Assembly (NCBI GenBank): GCA_963677755.1
Contig: OY782506.1
Coordinates: 1,240,001 to 1,304,000 of the forward strand
Length of the DNA: 64,000 bases
DNA from: JAIOSF01 sp963677755
GTDB lineage: Bacteria > Campylobacterota > Campylobacteria > Campylobacterales > Arcobacteraceae
Direction of reading: 5' to 3'
The notes below the pieces were generated by a model, which was not told the origin of the DNA, did not search any database, and worked only from the letters and a program-made list of their open reading frames with translations. Both the position numbers and the translations under genes were made by a program. How positions within the stretch are numbered: position 1 is the first letter of the stretch; every line of letters starts with the position of its first letter. This document shows, piece by piece, positions 8,498 to 17,990 of this stretch.

Positions 8498-11400
8498 CTA
8501 TGAAAGTTGAAGAAAATCTTGTATTGATTTTGGAGCAAAACCAGCAATGTCTCTTTGTGATTCTATAGCTTCCACACTAGCTAATGCTCCAGAAACTGTA
8601 GTAAAATAAGGAACATTTACTCGCAATACTGTTCTTCGTATCTGTTCACCATCATCTTTACTAGATTCTTTTCCATCACTTGTATTTATAGCCATTACAA
8701 TCTCACTATTCATTAAAGAGTCTGTAATATTAGGTCGCCCTTCACTTACTTTTAAAACTTTTTCACAAGGGATTCCAGCTTCACTAATAATATCGTAAGT
8801 CCCACCAGTAGCAACTATTTCAAATCCTAAGTTTTCAAGTCCTAGTGCGATTTTTGGTGCAAACTCTTTATCTAAATCAGCTAATGAAATAAATACTTTT
8901 CCACCTTTTTGTGGTAAAAAGTTTTTAGCAGCATTTTGTGCTTTTGCAAATGCTTTTCCAAAATCACTACTTATACCCATTACTTCACCAGTTGATTTCA
9001 TCTCTGGACCTAAAATAAGGTCTGCTCCACTTAATTTATTAAATGGGAAAACTGCTTCTTTTACCGCAACATGATTTTTTAACATTGGTTTTAAAAGATT
9101 TGGTGATTCTTCATTTGTTACATTTACTATTTTTTCATCTTTATCATATACTTTTAAAGCTTCTCTTAAAGGTTGTCCATACATAACTCTCGTTGCTACT
9201 TTTGCCAAAGGAATCCCCGTAGCTTTTGAAACAAAAGGTACTGTTCTAGAAGCTCTAGGATTTACTTCAATAAGATAAATTTTACCATGATGAATAGCAT
9301 ATTGAGTATTCATCAAACCACAAACTCCAAGTTCTAGTGCCATAGTTTTTGTTTTTTCTTCTACTTCTTTTAAAATAGCTTCATTTAAACTAATTGGAGG
9401 TAAGCTACAAGCACTATCTCCTGAATGAATACCAGCTTCTTCAATATGTTGCATAACTCCACCAATATACACATCAGTTCCATCACTGATACAATCAACA
9501 TCAAGTTCAATCGCTCTATCAAGGAATTTATCCACAAGTACTGGTGCGTCATTTGATACACTCACCGCTTCATCCATATACATTCTAAGTTCAGTATCAT
9601 TATAAACGATTTTCATCCCTCTTCCACCAAGTACAAACGATGGTCGTACAAGAACTGGATATGTTACTCTATTTGCTATATCTAAAGCTTCTTCAACTGT
9701 AACTGCTGTTCCATTATCTGGTTGTAAAAGTCCTGCTTTTTCAACAAATGTAGAAAATTTTTCTCTATCTTCTGCTAAGTCAATCACTTCTGCTGTTGTT
9801 CCAATAATTTTCCCACCAAAATCATCTATCTCATTTGCTAATTTTAAAGGAGTTTGTCCACCAAAATGAACAATAATACCATCTGGATTTTCTGTTTCAA
9901 TTACACTTCTTACATGTTCAAAATCAATTGGTTCAAAATATAAAATATCTGATGTATCATAATCTGTCGATACAGTTTCTGGATTACAGTTGTACATTAT
10001 AGTCTCAACACCCATCTCATTTAAAGCAAACGATGCGTGACAACAACAATAGTCAAACTCAATCCCTTGCCCTATTCTGTTAGGCCCTCCACCAATAATC
10101 ATAACTTTTTTCTTATCAGATTGCTCTTTATCTTTTTGTGGTAATGAAGAAATATTTGTTGTAGAGTAAAGATATGGTGTTAGAGCTTTAAACTCAGCTG
10201 CACAAGTATCAACTTCGTTATATTGGAAATTCACCCCAAGAGATCTTCTTGCATCATATACTTCACTCTCTTTGCAATTTATAAGCTTAGAAATCATCTT
10301 ATCACTAAATCCAAAAGTTTTTACTCTTCTTAAAAACTCTGCATCTTTTAGTGTATTAGATTGTTTTTCAACAATTGCTAACTCCATATTGTGAATCTCT
10401 CTAAACTGATTTAAGAACCATGGATCGATTTTTGATAACTCAAAAATATCTTTATCACTTAAACCTTCTCGCATACCTTGCATTAAATAAATATATCTAT
10501 CACAATTTGGTCTTCGAATCTCTTTTTTAATTGTTTCTAAATCACTTTTAATTGGGTCAAATCCACAAAGCCCTGTTTCAAGTGAACAAAGTGCTTTTTG
10601 AAATGATTCTTTAAAAGTTCCCCCCATAGACATAACTTCACCAACAGACTTCATTCCAGTTGTAAGTGTAGAGTTTGCTTTTGGAAATTTTTCAAATGTA
10701 AATCGAGGAATTTTAGTAACAACATAATCAATAACAGGCTCAAAAGATGCCGTTGTTCCTGTAATATCATTTTCAATTTCATCAAGAGTAAAACCAACAG
10801 CCAAAAGTGTTGCAACTTTTGCTATTGGATACCCTGTAGCTTTAGATGCAAGTGCAGAACTTCGTGAAACTCTTGGATTCATTTCAATAACTATCATTCT
10901 TCCAGTTTTTGGGTCTATTGAGAACTGAACATTACTTCCACCTGTATCAACACCAATCTCTCTAAGAATTGCAAAAGAGGCATTTCTCATATTTTGATAC
11001 TCTTTATCTGTTAGAGTAAGTGCAGGTGCTACAGTGATACTATCTCCTGTATGAACACCCATTGGGTCTACATTTTCTATAGAACATACGATAATACAGT
11101 TATCTTTTTTATCTCTAATAACTTCCATCTCGTACTCTTTCCAACCAAGCATAGATTCCATAATCTCAATCTCATTTATTGGAGATGCATCAATACCCTC
11201 TTTTGCAAGTTTTTCGAACTCCTCCATGTTGTAAGCAACACCACTTCCTCCACCAGCAAGAGTAAATGAAGCTCTTGAGATAACAGGGAAACCAATCTCT
11301 TTTGCTTTTTCTATAGCTTCTTCAACAGTATAAGCATTTGCACTCTTTGGTAAGTCCATACCAATTTTAATCATTGCTTCATTAAAAAGATGTCTATCTT

Positions 11401-11773
11401 CACCTTTTTTAATTGCATCTGGATGAGCTCCTAAAAACTCTATCCCTTCAAGCATACCTTTGTCATACATTGAAGTTGCTACATTAAGTGCTGTTTGTCC
11501 ACCCATAGTTGGCAAAATAGCATCAACTTTTTCTAGAGCAATTATTTGAGCAATTGTATCTTCTGTGATTGGTTCTATATATGTTTTGTCTGCAAACTCT
11601 GGGTCAGTCATAATAGTAGCTGGGTTTGAATTAATCAATACAACTCTATATCCTAACTCTTTTAATGTTTTTGTAGCTTGTGTTCCTGAATAATCAAACT
11701 CACATGCTTGACCGATAATAATAGGACCAGATCCTATAAGTAAAATAGACTTAATATCTTCTCTTTTTGGCAT
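8498..11773 (-). CDS. carB: carbamoyl-phosphate synthase large subunit
   Basis: CarB makes carbamoyl phosphate from ammonia, bicarbonate and two ATP for arginine and pyrimidine synthesis. The 1091-residue protein has the two homologous halves, each with a pre-ATP-grasp segment (GSGPIIIGQACEFDYSGTQA near the start; GGGPNRIGQGIEFDYCCCH in the second half) and an ATP-grasp domain (PRVSRSSALASKATGYP and NPRASRTVPFVSKATGIP). The C-terminal MGS-like allosteric domain contains GLENLGFEIVATGGT. Length is usual. It is the first gene of the carB > YrdC-like > secretin > polA run and has its own promoter region of 120 bp. Confidence 0.98.
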   Translation of the reverse strand: MPKREDIKSILLIGSGPIIIGQACEFDYSGTQATKTLKELGYRVVLINSNPATIMTDPEFADKTYIEPITEDTIAQIIALEKVDAILPTMGGQTALNVATSMYDKGMLEGIEFLGAHPDAIKKGEDRHLFNEAMIKIGMDLPKSANAYTVEEAIEKAKEIGFPVISRASFTLAGGGSGVAYNMEEFEKLAKEGIDASPINEIEIMESMLGWKEYEMEVIRDKKDNCIIVCSIENVDPMGVHTGDSITVAPALTLTDKEYQNMRNASFAILREIGVDTGGSNVQFSIDPKTGRMIVIEMNPRVSRSSALASKATGYPIAKVATLLAVGFTLDEIENDITGTTASFEPVIDYVVTKIPRFTFEKFPKANSTLTTGMKSVGEVMSMGGTFKESFQKALCSLETGLCGFDPIKSDLETIKKEIRRPNCDRYIYLMQGMREGLSDKDIFELSKIDPWFLNQFREIHNMELAIVEKQSNTLKDAEFLRRVKTFGFSDKMISKLINCKESEVYDARRSLGVNFQYNEVDTCAAEFKALTPYLYSTTNISSLPQKDKEQSDKKKVMIIGGGPNRIGQGIEFDYCCCHASFALNEMGVETIMYNCNPETVSTDYDTSDILYFEPIDFEHVRSVIETENPDGIIVHFGGQTPLKLANEIDDFGGKIIGTTAEVIDLAEDREKFSTFVEKAGLLQPDNGTAVTVEEALDIANRVTYPVLVRPSFVLGGRGMKIVYNDTELRMYMDEAVSVSNDAPVLVDKFLDRAIELDVDCISDGTDVYIGGVMQHIEEAGIHSGDSACSLPPISLNEAILKEVEEKTKTMALELGVCGLMNTQYAIHHGKIYLIEVNPRASRTVPFVSKATGIPLAKVATRVMYGQPLREALKVYDKDEKIVNVTNEESPNLLKPMLKNHVAVKEAVFPFNKLSGADLILGPEMKSTGEVMGISSDFGKAFAKAQNAAKNFLPQKGGKVFISLADLDKEFAPKIALGLENLGFEIVATGGTYDIISEAGIPCEKVLKVSEGRPNITDSLMNSEIVMAINTSDGKESSKDDGEQIRRTVLRVNVPYFTTVSGALASVEAIESQRDIAGFAPKSIQDFLQLS

Positions 11774-11812
11774 TCTATATTTTCCTTGAGTTTTTTTAGA
11801 TAAAATTCGGGT

Positions 11813-11818
11813 ATTTTA
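11813..11818 (-). promoter_or_regulatory. putative -10 box (TAAAAT) of the carB run
   Basis: On the minus strand CTAGGTAAAATACC lies about 40 nt before the carB ATG, sharing TAGGTAAAAT with two other promoters in the window. Confidence 0.4.
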
Positions 11819-11893
11819 CCTAGAAAATACTTATAAATTGGTTAGTAGTTTCTAGGTCTAAATCCCCTCTAAATTAAATCGCTTTTGTAAATC

Positions 11894-13462
11894 TTACCTT
11901 TCATGCAATGCAGATTGTTTTGTTTTCAATATAGGCTTTAAAATAAAATCCAAAATAGACTTTTGTCCAGTTACAATATCTACACTAGCTACCATTCCTG
12001 GGATAATAGAAAACTTTTCTTTGTCCTTTTCTAGATAGTTTTTATCTGTTTCTATAACAACTTTATAGTATGTTTTACCATCTTTACTGTTTTCATCTTT
12101 TATACTATCTGCTGATATTTCAACTATTTTTCCATCAAGTCCCCCATATATTGAAAAGTCGTATGCCGTAATTTTTACTATTGCTTTTTGACTAGGATTA
12201 ATAAATGCAATATCTTTAGGATCTATCTTTGCTTCTACTAGTAAAACTTCACTGTTTGGTACAATCTCAATTAAATCAACACCAGACTTAACAACTCCTC
12301 CTAATGTATTAAAGTGAATTTGTTTAACTATCCCATCAACAGGTGACAATATGACTGTTTTATCAAGTTTGTCTTTTTCAGATATAACTTTTGATTCAAA
12401 TCTTTTAATTTCAGAACTTACTTTTTGAAGTTCTTTTGCTGCTTCAGATCGAAAAATATTTACTTTTTCTTGAATTTTTTCAGCTGATTCTCTAATTGCA
12501 ATCTCCATTCTTGGTATTGAAAGTCTTGTTGCATCATAATCACCTAATATATTATTATATTCTTTTTGTCTTGCTATAAATTCTATATTTGATAAAGACT
12601 TCCTAGCAACTAATTTTTCAATAGTATCCATCTCTTTTTCCATTAGTTTCAGAGACTTTGCTAACTGTTTTTTCTTACTTTTTAACTCTACAAGTTCTTG
12701 TTTTTTCTGTCTAGTTTGCATTTCTAAAATTGAAACAGTTGTTTTAAGTTCTTGGAATCTCGTTTTAAATATATCTTGGTGTATTTTTATTATATCAGGA
12801 TATTTTTCTAGTTTTTTATCATTAAAAACTAACTTTGGTAAAGGCTTATTAATATTAATATCAACTTCTGCATAAAGTCTTATTTGAGATGCTATTAAAT
12901 CCTCTAGTGCATTTTTGTTTTCATCAAGTGACGCTTTAAATCTTGTTGTATCAATTTTCATAAGCGGTTGCCCCTGCTTTATCAAAGAGCCTTCCTTCAC
13001 TAAAATATCAGAAATAATACCACCATCTAAAGATTGTACTGTTTGTATCTTTGCAGATGGGATAACTTTCCCTTCTCCTCTTGCGAGTTCATCTATTTCA
13101 GCCCAATAAGCCCAAATAATAGCACCAGAAAAAAAAGTAGTAATTATTACAAATAAAAGTATCGTATATCTTTTTATTTTTGCATTTGACTGAGCATATA
13201 AAGTATTTACAAAATTTACATCTTCATTTGTTTCAAATAAACTTAATAACCACATAATTGGATTGACAATTACCCAATGTATAATAAATATAATACAATA
13301 TATACATAAGATTATATATCCAATATTAAATACCCCTATATTTAAAACTTGAACATACAACAAATCAAATACACTTTTAGGAGAAAATATAAAATAATTT
13401 AAAACCTGTACACAACAAACTACTATTACGACCCCTATAAAAATATAAAGTTCTCTAAGCAT
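11894..13462 (-). CDS. type I secretion membrane fusion protein (HlyD/LapC family)
   Basis: This is the periplasmic adaptor that links the inner-membrane ABC exporter to the TolC-like porin. From the chosen start it has 522 residues. The family core begins with a transmembrane segment (YTILLFVIITTFFSGAIIW), then a lipoyl half-motif (EGKVIPSAKIQTVQSLDGG), a long coiled-coil hairpin, and the second half with the beta-barrel end (VIPGMVASVDIVTG). About 95 residues with two extra hydrophobic segments precede the core, which is unusual. The ATG at 13462 overlaps the ABC gene stop (ATGCTTAG) and has AAAGG 6 nt upstream; an in-frame ATG at 13495 is also possible. Confidence 0.93.
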   Translation of the reverse strand: MLRELYIFIGVVIVVCCVQVLNYFIFSPKSVFDLLYVQVLNIGVFNIGYIILCIYCIIFIIHWVIVNPIMWLLSLFETNEDVNFVNTLYAQSNAKIKRYTILLFVIITTFFSGAIIWAYWAEIDELARGEGKVIPSAKIQTVQSLDGGIISDILVKEGSLIKQGQPLMKIDTTRFKASLDENKNALEDLIASQIRLYAEVDININKPLPKLVFNDKKLEKYPDIIKIHQDIFKTRFQELKTTVSILEMQTRQKKQELVELKSKKKQLAKSLKLMEKEMDTIEKLVARKSLSNIEFIARQKEYNNILGDYDATRLSIPRMEIAIRESAEKIQEKVNIFRSEAAKELQKVSSEIKRFESKVISEKDKLDKTVILSPVDGIVKQIHFNTLGGVVKSGVDLIEIVPNSEVLLVEAKIDPKDIAFINPSQKAIVKITAYDFSIYGGLDGKIVEISADSIKDENSKDGKTYYKVVIETDKNYLEKDKEKFSIIPGMVASVDIVTGQKSILDFILKPILKTKQSALHER

Positions 13463-15665
13463 GAGATACCTTTGCTTTAATACTTTTGCCACCATTCATT
13501 TTCGATATTACTTCGTTTTTTGGTCCATCTGCAATTATCTTTCCATCTTCAAGGATAATTAACCTATCTATTAAACTTAAAATAGAAGGTTTATGTGTAA
13601 TCACTACAACTGTTTTATCTTCTATCACTTTCTTCAAGTTTTGTTTAAATTTTTGTTCAGAAAGTTCATCTATAGAGTTAGTTGGCTCATCTAAAATAAG
13701 AATCTTTGGTTTTGATATTATTGCTCTTGCTAAGGTTACTGCTTGTCTTTCACCTCCTGAGAGTCCCTCTCCTCTTTCTCCTACAATTAAATCATATCCA
13801 GCTTCATGCTTACTCAAAATTTCATGTACTCCAGCTATTTTAGAAGCTTCTAGTATCTCTTCATCTGTAGCATAAGAATCACCAATTGTAATATTGTCTC
13901 TAACTGTTCCCATAAACAAAAAAGGTTCTTGAGGAACATAACCAATTGAGTGTCTTAAATCAACAGGATCTATCTGTCGTATTTCAGTGTTATCAACTAG
14001 TATTGACCCTTTATTTGGTTCATATAAATTTAAAATAAGCTTCGCAATTGTTGATTTTCCAGAACCAACTCTCCCAATAATTCCTACCTTTTCACCTTTT
14101 TTAATATGTAAATTGATATTTTTAAGAATATCAAAATTTCTATCTTTATAATTAAAATATACATCTTTAAATACAATATCTCCATCTAAATCTGGTCTAC
14201 TTAGATAATGTTTTAAATCATGCCTTTCAACTGGCATATTCATTATTTCTTCAATATTATTTAAAGATAACATGGTTCTATCAATTCTAATTATCATTGC
14301 AACTATTTGTGATACTGGAGCTATTACACGGCTATTTAACATCATCGCTGCAATAATTCCACCCATTGTTAATTCACCTTCACTTGCTAGCATTACACCT
14401 CCAGCAACAATTGCAATACTAGAAAACTGAGATATAGAACCCGTAACATAAGTAACTATTTGAGATAGATGTATAGACTTATTTCCGTAATATGCAGTTT
14501 GACTCAACGATTTTTCCCAATGAGTTCTCATTCTATTTTGAGCTCTTACACTTTTGATAATCTCTAACCCTGTAACAGCTTCTGTAAGTGTTGTTTGCTT
14601 TATTTGATCCTCTTTTGCTGATTTTAAAATAGTGTCTTTAATTGGTTTTTGCATAAATAAAGCAAAACCTAATGCTATTGCCATTGTTACTAAAGAAACA
14701 TATCCTAAATTGCCACCAATATAAAATATTATTGCAACAAATAAAAATACAAAAGGGATATCAACAAGTGTTGCAACAGTTGCCGAGGTAAAAAATTCTC
14801 TTACTGATTCAAAAGATTGTAACCTACTCACAAATAACCCTGTTGAAGCTGGTTTTGAGTCAAGTTTAATATTTAATAATTGATCAAAAATAATACTTGA
14901 CATCCTTACATCAGCTCTTGTAGAAGCTTGTTCCAAGAAATAGGAGCGTATTAGTTTTAAAATTAAATCAAATACAATAATCAAAGAGATACCAACAACT
15001 AACACAGTTAAAGTGTCCACTGCTTTATTAGGGAGAACTCTATCATATACATTCATAGTAAAAAGAGGGATAAATATAACAAAAATATTGATAAATATAG
15101 CAGAAATAATTACTAAACCATATATCCCCATATTTTTTTTCATTACATTCCAAAACCACTTTTTAGGTTCATCGATAATAACATCTCTATCAATTCTTTT
15201 TTCAAAGTTATAAGCTGGTTTTATTAATATTATATTTTTATTTGCATCAACACTATTTTCACTTTTTTGAGATAATTCAGAAATATCAATCCAGACTTCA
15301 CCTAAACTAATATCTGGAAATACAACTAAAGCTTTCTCTTTTTGTAAATCTATTTCAAGTAAAACACAAGCTTTATTATTCTTCAAAAGCATTATTGCGG
15401 GTAGTGCTAACTTGTCAAGTTTTTTAAGTTCTCTTTTTACTGGTTTTGTAATAAGTCCTATTCTCTTAGCAGAGATGCTAAACATTGAAGGTGTCATAAT
15501 TGTAGCATGAATAGGCAAACCTACAGTTAGGGACTCTCTTGAGGCGGGTCTTTCATAGTATTTAGAAAGAAAAAGCAAAGATTCTAGTAAGGTATCTACC
15601 TCTCTAGAATCTAAAATTTTTTCAAAATCTTTTCCTAATATATTTTCATCTTTTGGGTCATCCAA
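13455..15665 (-). CDS. type I secretion ABC transporter (LapB/LssB-like)
   Basis: The inner-membrane exporter ATPase of the adhesin system, 736 residues. An N-terminal C39-like domain (about 25-145) has no Cys at the expected catalytic place, so it probably docks substrate rather than cutting a leader. A six-helix transmembrane domain follows, then an ATPase domain with Walker A GRVGSGKST, signature LSGGERQA, Walker B ILILDEPTNSID and H-loop VVITHKPS. The start is TTG, with AAAAAGGA 6 nt upstream. It sits between the TolC-like gene and the fusion protein gene in a single minus-strand operon. Confidence 0.95.
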   Translation of the reverse strand: MDDPKDENILGKDFEKILDSREVDTLLESLLFLSKYYERPASRESLTVGLPIHATIMTPSMFSISAKRIGLITKPVKRELKKLDKLALPAIMLLKNNKACVLLEIDLQKEKALVVFPDISLGEVWIDISELSQKSENSVDANKNIILIKPAYNFEKRIDRDVIIDEPKKWFWNVMKKNMGIYGLVIISAIFINIFVIFIPLFTMNVYDRVLPNKAVDTLTVLVVGISLIIVFDLILKLIRSYFLEQASTRADVRMSSIIFDQLLNIKLDSKPASTGLFVSRLQSFESVREFFTSATVATLVDIPFVFLFVAIIFYIGGNLGYVSLVTMAIALGFALFMQKPIKDTILKSAKEDQIKQTTLTEAVTGLEIIKSVRAQNRMRTHWEKSLSQTAYYGNKSIHLSQIVTYVTGSISQFSSIAIVAGGVMLASEGELTMGGIIAAMMLNSRVIAPVSQIVAMIIRIDRTMLSLNNIEEIMNMPVERHDLKHYLSRPDLDGDIVFKDVYFNYKDRNFDILKNINLHIKKGEKVGIIGRVGSGKSTIAKLILNLYEPNKGSILVDNTEIRQIDPVDLRHSIGYVPQEPFLFMGTVRDNITIGDSYATDEEILEASKIAGVHEILSKHEAGYDLIVGERGEGLSGGERQAVTLARAIISKPKILILDEPTNSIDELSEQKFKQNLKKVIEDKTVVVITHKPSILSLIDRLIILEDGKIIADGPKNEVISKMNGGKSIKAKVSHA

Positions 15666-15694
15666 GATGTATCCTTTTTATTTTAGAACAGATC

Positions 15695-17083
15695 TTACTC
15701 TAAAGATTTTTTTAATTCGTCTAATTCATCTTCTTTTTTTATTGTATTTTCACTACTTTGAGATGCTTTTTTAGCACTACAAGGGATATTTGGTTGTGAT
15801 ACTATTGAATCTTGTAAATTTGATGTTAAAGATAACATAGTGTAATACAACTCTGATAGTTTAACTTCTTCATCAATCAATTGAATTTTTGCATCATAAA
15901 GATCAGATTCGATATCTAAAACATCAACAAATGTTCTATTTCCAGCTTCAAATTGATCTTTGTATATTTGCAATAAATCTTCATTTGCTGAAACATAACC
16001 TTTTAGTTCTTCAATCTTATCTTTTGATATTTTATATGAATTGTATGCTGAAGTAGCTTCATCAACAACTAAGTCACTTTTACTATCCAAAATTTTAGTA
16101 GATTCTTTTAAAAATAATTTTTCTCTTAAATTAGACTGTTTATCTTGTCCACCTGTATAAAAGTTATAGTTTAATACAATATTAGCACTATAAATCTTTT
16201 TTTCAGTATTCGATGTAATGTAATCATCATCCCAAGTACCATTTAAATTGAACTTCAATGTTGGTAAATATTTTGATTCTTCTTGATTGATAATAGCTCT
16301 TTGTTCTTGTATTTTTGCCATTTGAGCTAAAACTGTATTATTTTGTGCCAATACATTATTTACAAATGTATCAATAGAATCAGGGATTAATGAATCATTT
16401 GTTGTTGGTGAACAAACATTATCTTTAATATCTTGTCCAACAATTCTTTTAAAACTATTTTGAGCTATTTGCTGATTATCTAATTCCTCAATATAATTCT
16501 TTTTTGCTAGATGTAATCTTGCTTTTACTTCTACTGTATCAAGAGCATCACCACTAATTTTTTCTGCTTCTTTTGCAGTTTCAAAATATCTTTCATGTAT
16601 TTTAATATTGTTTTTTGAAATTTCTAATCTTTCCTCATACTTTACTAGATCTAAATAAGCAGTTACAGCACTTAAAACAACAGCTTCAACTGAAGCACTA
16701 TTTGTTAACATATTGTTTTCATATCTATATTTAGTTTCTTCAACTAGTGCTGGAGTAAGTCCACCATCATAAATTAGTTGCTCAAGATTTAATTGACCAT
16801 CCAACCCCTCTTGTGATTCGTCTACCCAATTCCCTGTACCATCAAGCTTTGATTTAGTTTTTTTTGTATCTGCAATAACTTCTAAATCAACTACTGGCTT
16901 ATAGTTACCCTTCGCCTCATCAATATATGTTTTATATGCTTCATTATTTTTTTTGATAGCTTCTACTTCAGGATTGACAACTAATAAATTTTCTACAGCA
17001 TCATTTAAAGTTGTTGCATTCAAAACACAACTTGACGAAAATAACACAGTAGCTAAAACTTTTGATAACTTCAATTTTCTCAT
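15695..17083 (-). CDS. TolC-family outer membrane channel of type I secretion (LapE-like)
   Basis: A 462-residue protein with an N-terminal signal peptide (about 1-23, ending near LNA), followed by the duplicated helical-hairpin pattern of outer-membrane efflux proteins, for example AGNRTFVDVLDIESDLYDAKIQLI in the second repeat. It supplies the outer-membrane exit duct for the exporter encoded 29 nt downstream. AAAGGGG lies a few nt before the ATG. Its promoter faces the divergent response regulator gene across a 156-bp region with a paired operator, which suggests joint control. Confidence 0.92.
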   Translation of the reverse strand: MRKLKLSKVLATVLFSSSCVLNATTLNDAVENLLVVNPEVEAIKKNNEAYKTYIDEAKGNYKPVVDLEVIADTKKTKSKLDGTGNWVDESQEGLDGQLNLEQLIYDGGLTPALVEETKYRYENNMLTNSASVEAVVLSAVTAYLDLVKYEERLEISKNNIKIHERYFETAKEAEKISGDALDTVEVKARLHLAKKNYIEELDNQQIAQNSFKRIVGQDIKDNVCSPTTNDSLIPDSIDTFVNNVLAQNNTVLAQMAKIQEQRAIINQEESKYLPTLKFNLNGTWDDDYITSNTEKKIYSANIVLNYNFYTGGQDKQSNLREKLFLKESTKILDSKSDLVVDEATSAYNSYKISKDKIEELKGYVSANEDLLQIYKDQFEAGNRTFVDVLDIESDLYDAKIQLIDEEVKLSELYYTMLSLTSNLQDSIVSQPNIPCSAKKASQSSENTIKKEDELDELKKSLE

Positions 17084-17112
17084 AATAACCCCTTTCCTTT
17101 TGTTTATACAAT

Positions 17113-17118
17113 ATTATA
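17113..17118 (-). promoter_or_regulatory. -10 box (TATAAT) of the type I secretion operon
   Basis: On the minus strand TATAAT lies 30 nt before the tolC-like ATG. The tandem operator at 17127-17146 begins 8 bp upstream of it and so covers the -35 position. Confidence 0.65.
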
Positions 17119-17126
17119 TAAAAAAA

Positions 17127-17146
17127 GTGTTAATAATGTGTTAAAA
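17127..17146 (-). promoter_or_regulatory. tandem-repeat operator, copy 1 (faces the type I secretion operon)
   Basis: GTGTTAATAATGTGTTAAAA contains two GTGTTAA half-sites whose starts are 11 bp apart, the one-helical-turn spacing of OmpR/PhoB-type dimers. Its exact reverse complement occurs at 17183-17202. It lies 8 bp from the TATAAT of the tolC-like gene. Confidence 0.75.
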
Positions 17147-17182
17147 AGGGAGAAAAGCTCAAAAATTTATGAACATATGTAA

Positions 17183-17202
17183 TTTTAACACATTATTAAC
17201 AC
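17183..17202 (+). promoter_or_regulatory. tandem-repeat operator, copy 2 (faces the response regulator gene)
   Basis: TTTTAACACATTATTAACAC is the exact reverse complement of copy 1, with two TTAACAC half-sites 11 bp apart. It ends 8 bp before the TATATT box at 17211, the same distance as copy 1 from its own -10 box. Confidence 0.75.
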
Positions 17203-17210
17203 ATATTTTG

Positions 17211-17216
17211 TATATT
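17211..17216 (+). promoter_or_regulatory. -10 box (TATATT) of the divergent response regulator gene
   Basis: TATATT lies 23 nt before the ATG at 17240, with operator copy 2 in place of a -35 element. A strong AAAGGAGG ribosome-binding site follows. Confidence 0.6.
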
Positions 17217-17239
17217 ATTAAAAAAAAGGAGGTATTTAT

Positions 17240-17929
17240 ATGACAGATTCATTAAAAAATGTTTTGAAAGTTGTCCGTGTTTTATATATAGATGATAAAG
17301 ACAATGTACCTAAAACTATACAAAACACTTTAAAAATATTATTTAAAGATATTTATTATACAAATAATTTTAATAAAGCTATGAAGATATATAATGAAAA
17401 GCATCCTGATATAATTATTAGTGAAGTATATGATAATGATAATAATTCAATATTATCATTATTGCATGAGATTCGAGAATATAATCAATTTATACCTATT
17501 ATTCTAACTACATTCCATAAAGAAGAAGAGGTACTGTTTGATGCTATAAGATTACAACCGATTGACTTTTTAGTCAAACCTCTCTCTACAAGTAGCTTTA
17601 TTTATCCTTTAAATAAAGCAGCTAAGTCAATACTACATAGTGGTAATATAATTATTCCACTAGATAGTCAGTCTAAGTATAATTATATAAACAAAACAAT
17701 TCAACAAGGTACAAACACCATATCTCTCACAAAAAACGAATCACGTCTTTTCGAATTGCTAATCTCTAAAGAGGGTAAAATATCTTCAAAAGAGGAGATC
17801 GAGTTTTATATTTGGGGTGAAGAATTTGTAAGTGATTCTGCTTTTAAGTCTTTAATGAAAAGACTCAGAGATAAAATAGGGAATAACATTATTAAAAATA
17901 ATCCTGGAGTTGGGTATTATTTAAAATAA
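17240..17929 (+). CDS. OmpR-type response regulator with Glu at the phosphoacceptor site; likely regulator of the type I secretion locus
   Basis: A 229-residue protein with a receiver domain (about 12-130) and a winged-helix domain (about 150-229, SLTKNESRLFELLI to NPGVGYYLK). The acidic pocket (Asp18-Asp19), the Thr (Thr90/91) and the conserved Lys113 (LVKPL) are kept. The phosphoacceptor position, six residues after the Pro of PDIIISE, is Glu62 instead of Asp. Asp-to-Glu changes can mimic phosphorylation in this family, so the protein may be always active. It lies divergent from the exporter operon and convergent with the adhesin gene, with matching paired operators upstream, which suggests it controls the locus and itself. 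Confidence 0.88.
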   Translation: MTDSLKNVLKVVRVLYIDDKDNVPKTIQNTLKILFKDIYYTNNFNKAMKIYNEKHPDIIISEVYDNDNNSILSLLHEIREYNQFIPIILTTFHKEEEVLFDAIRLQPIDFLVKPLSTSSFIYPLNKAAKSILHSGNIIIPLDSQSKYNYINKTIQQGTNTISLTKNESRLFELLISKEGKISSKEEIEFYIWGEEFVSDSAFKSLMKRLRDKIGNNIIKNNPGVGYYLK

Positions 17930-17949
17930 ATTTTCATACATAATTTATA

Positions 17950-17984
17950 AAAAAAGCCTCATATATAAATATGAGGCTTTTTTT
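17950..17984. terminator. bidirectional intrinsic terminator between response regulator and adhesin genes
   Basis: GCCTCATAT and ATATGAGGC form a perfect 9-bp stem with a 4-nt loop. It is flanked by a run of A on the left and of T on the right, so it can terminate transcription in both directions between the two convergent genes. Confidence 0.9.
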
Positions 17985-17990
17985 ATAACA

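Noticed and set aside
13486..13875. 129-codon plus-strand frame antisense to the ABC exporter
   Set aside because: It overlaps the conserved ATPase domain and has no start signals or recognisable protein features.
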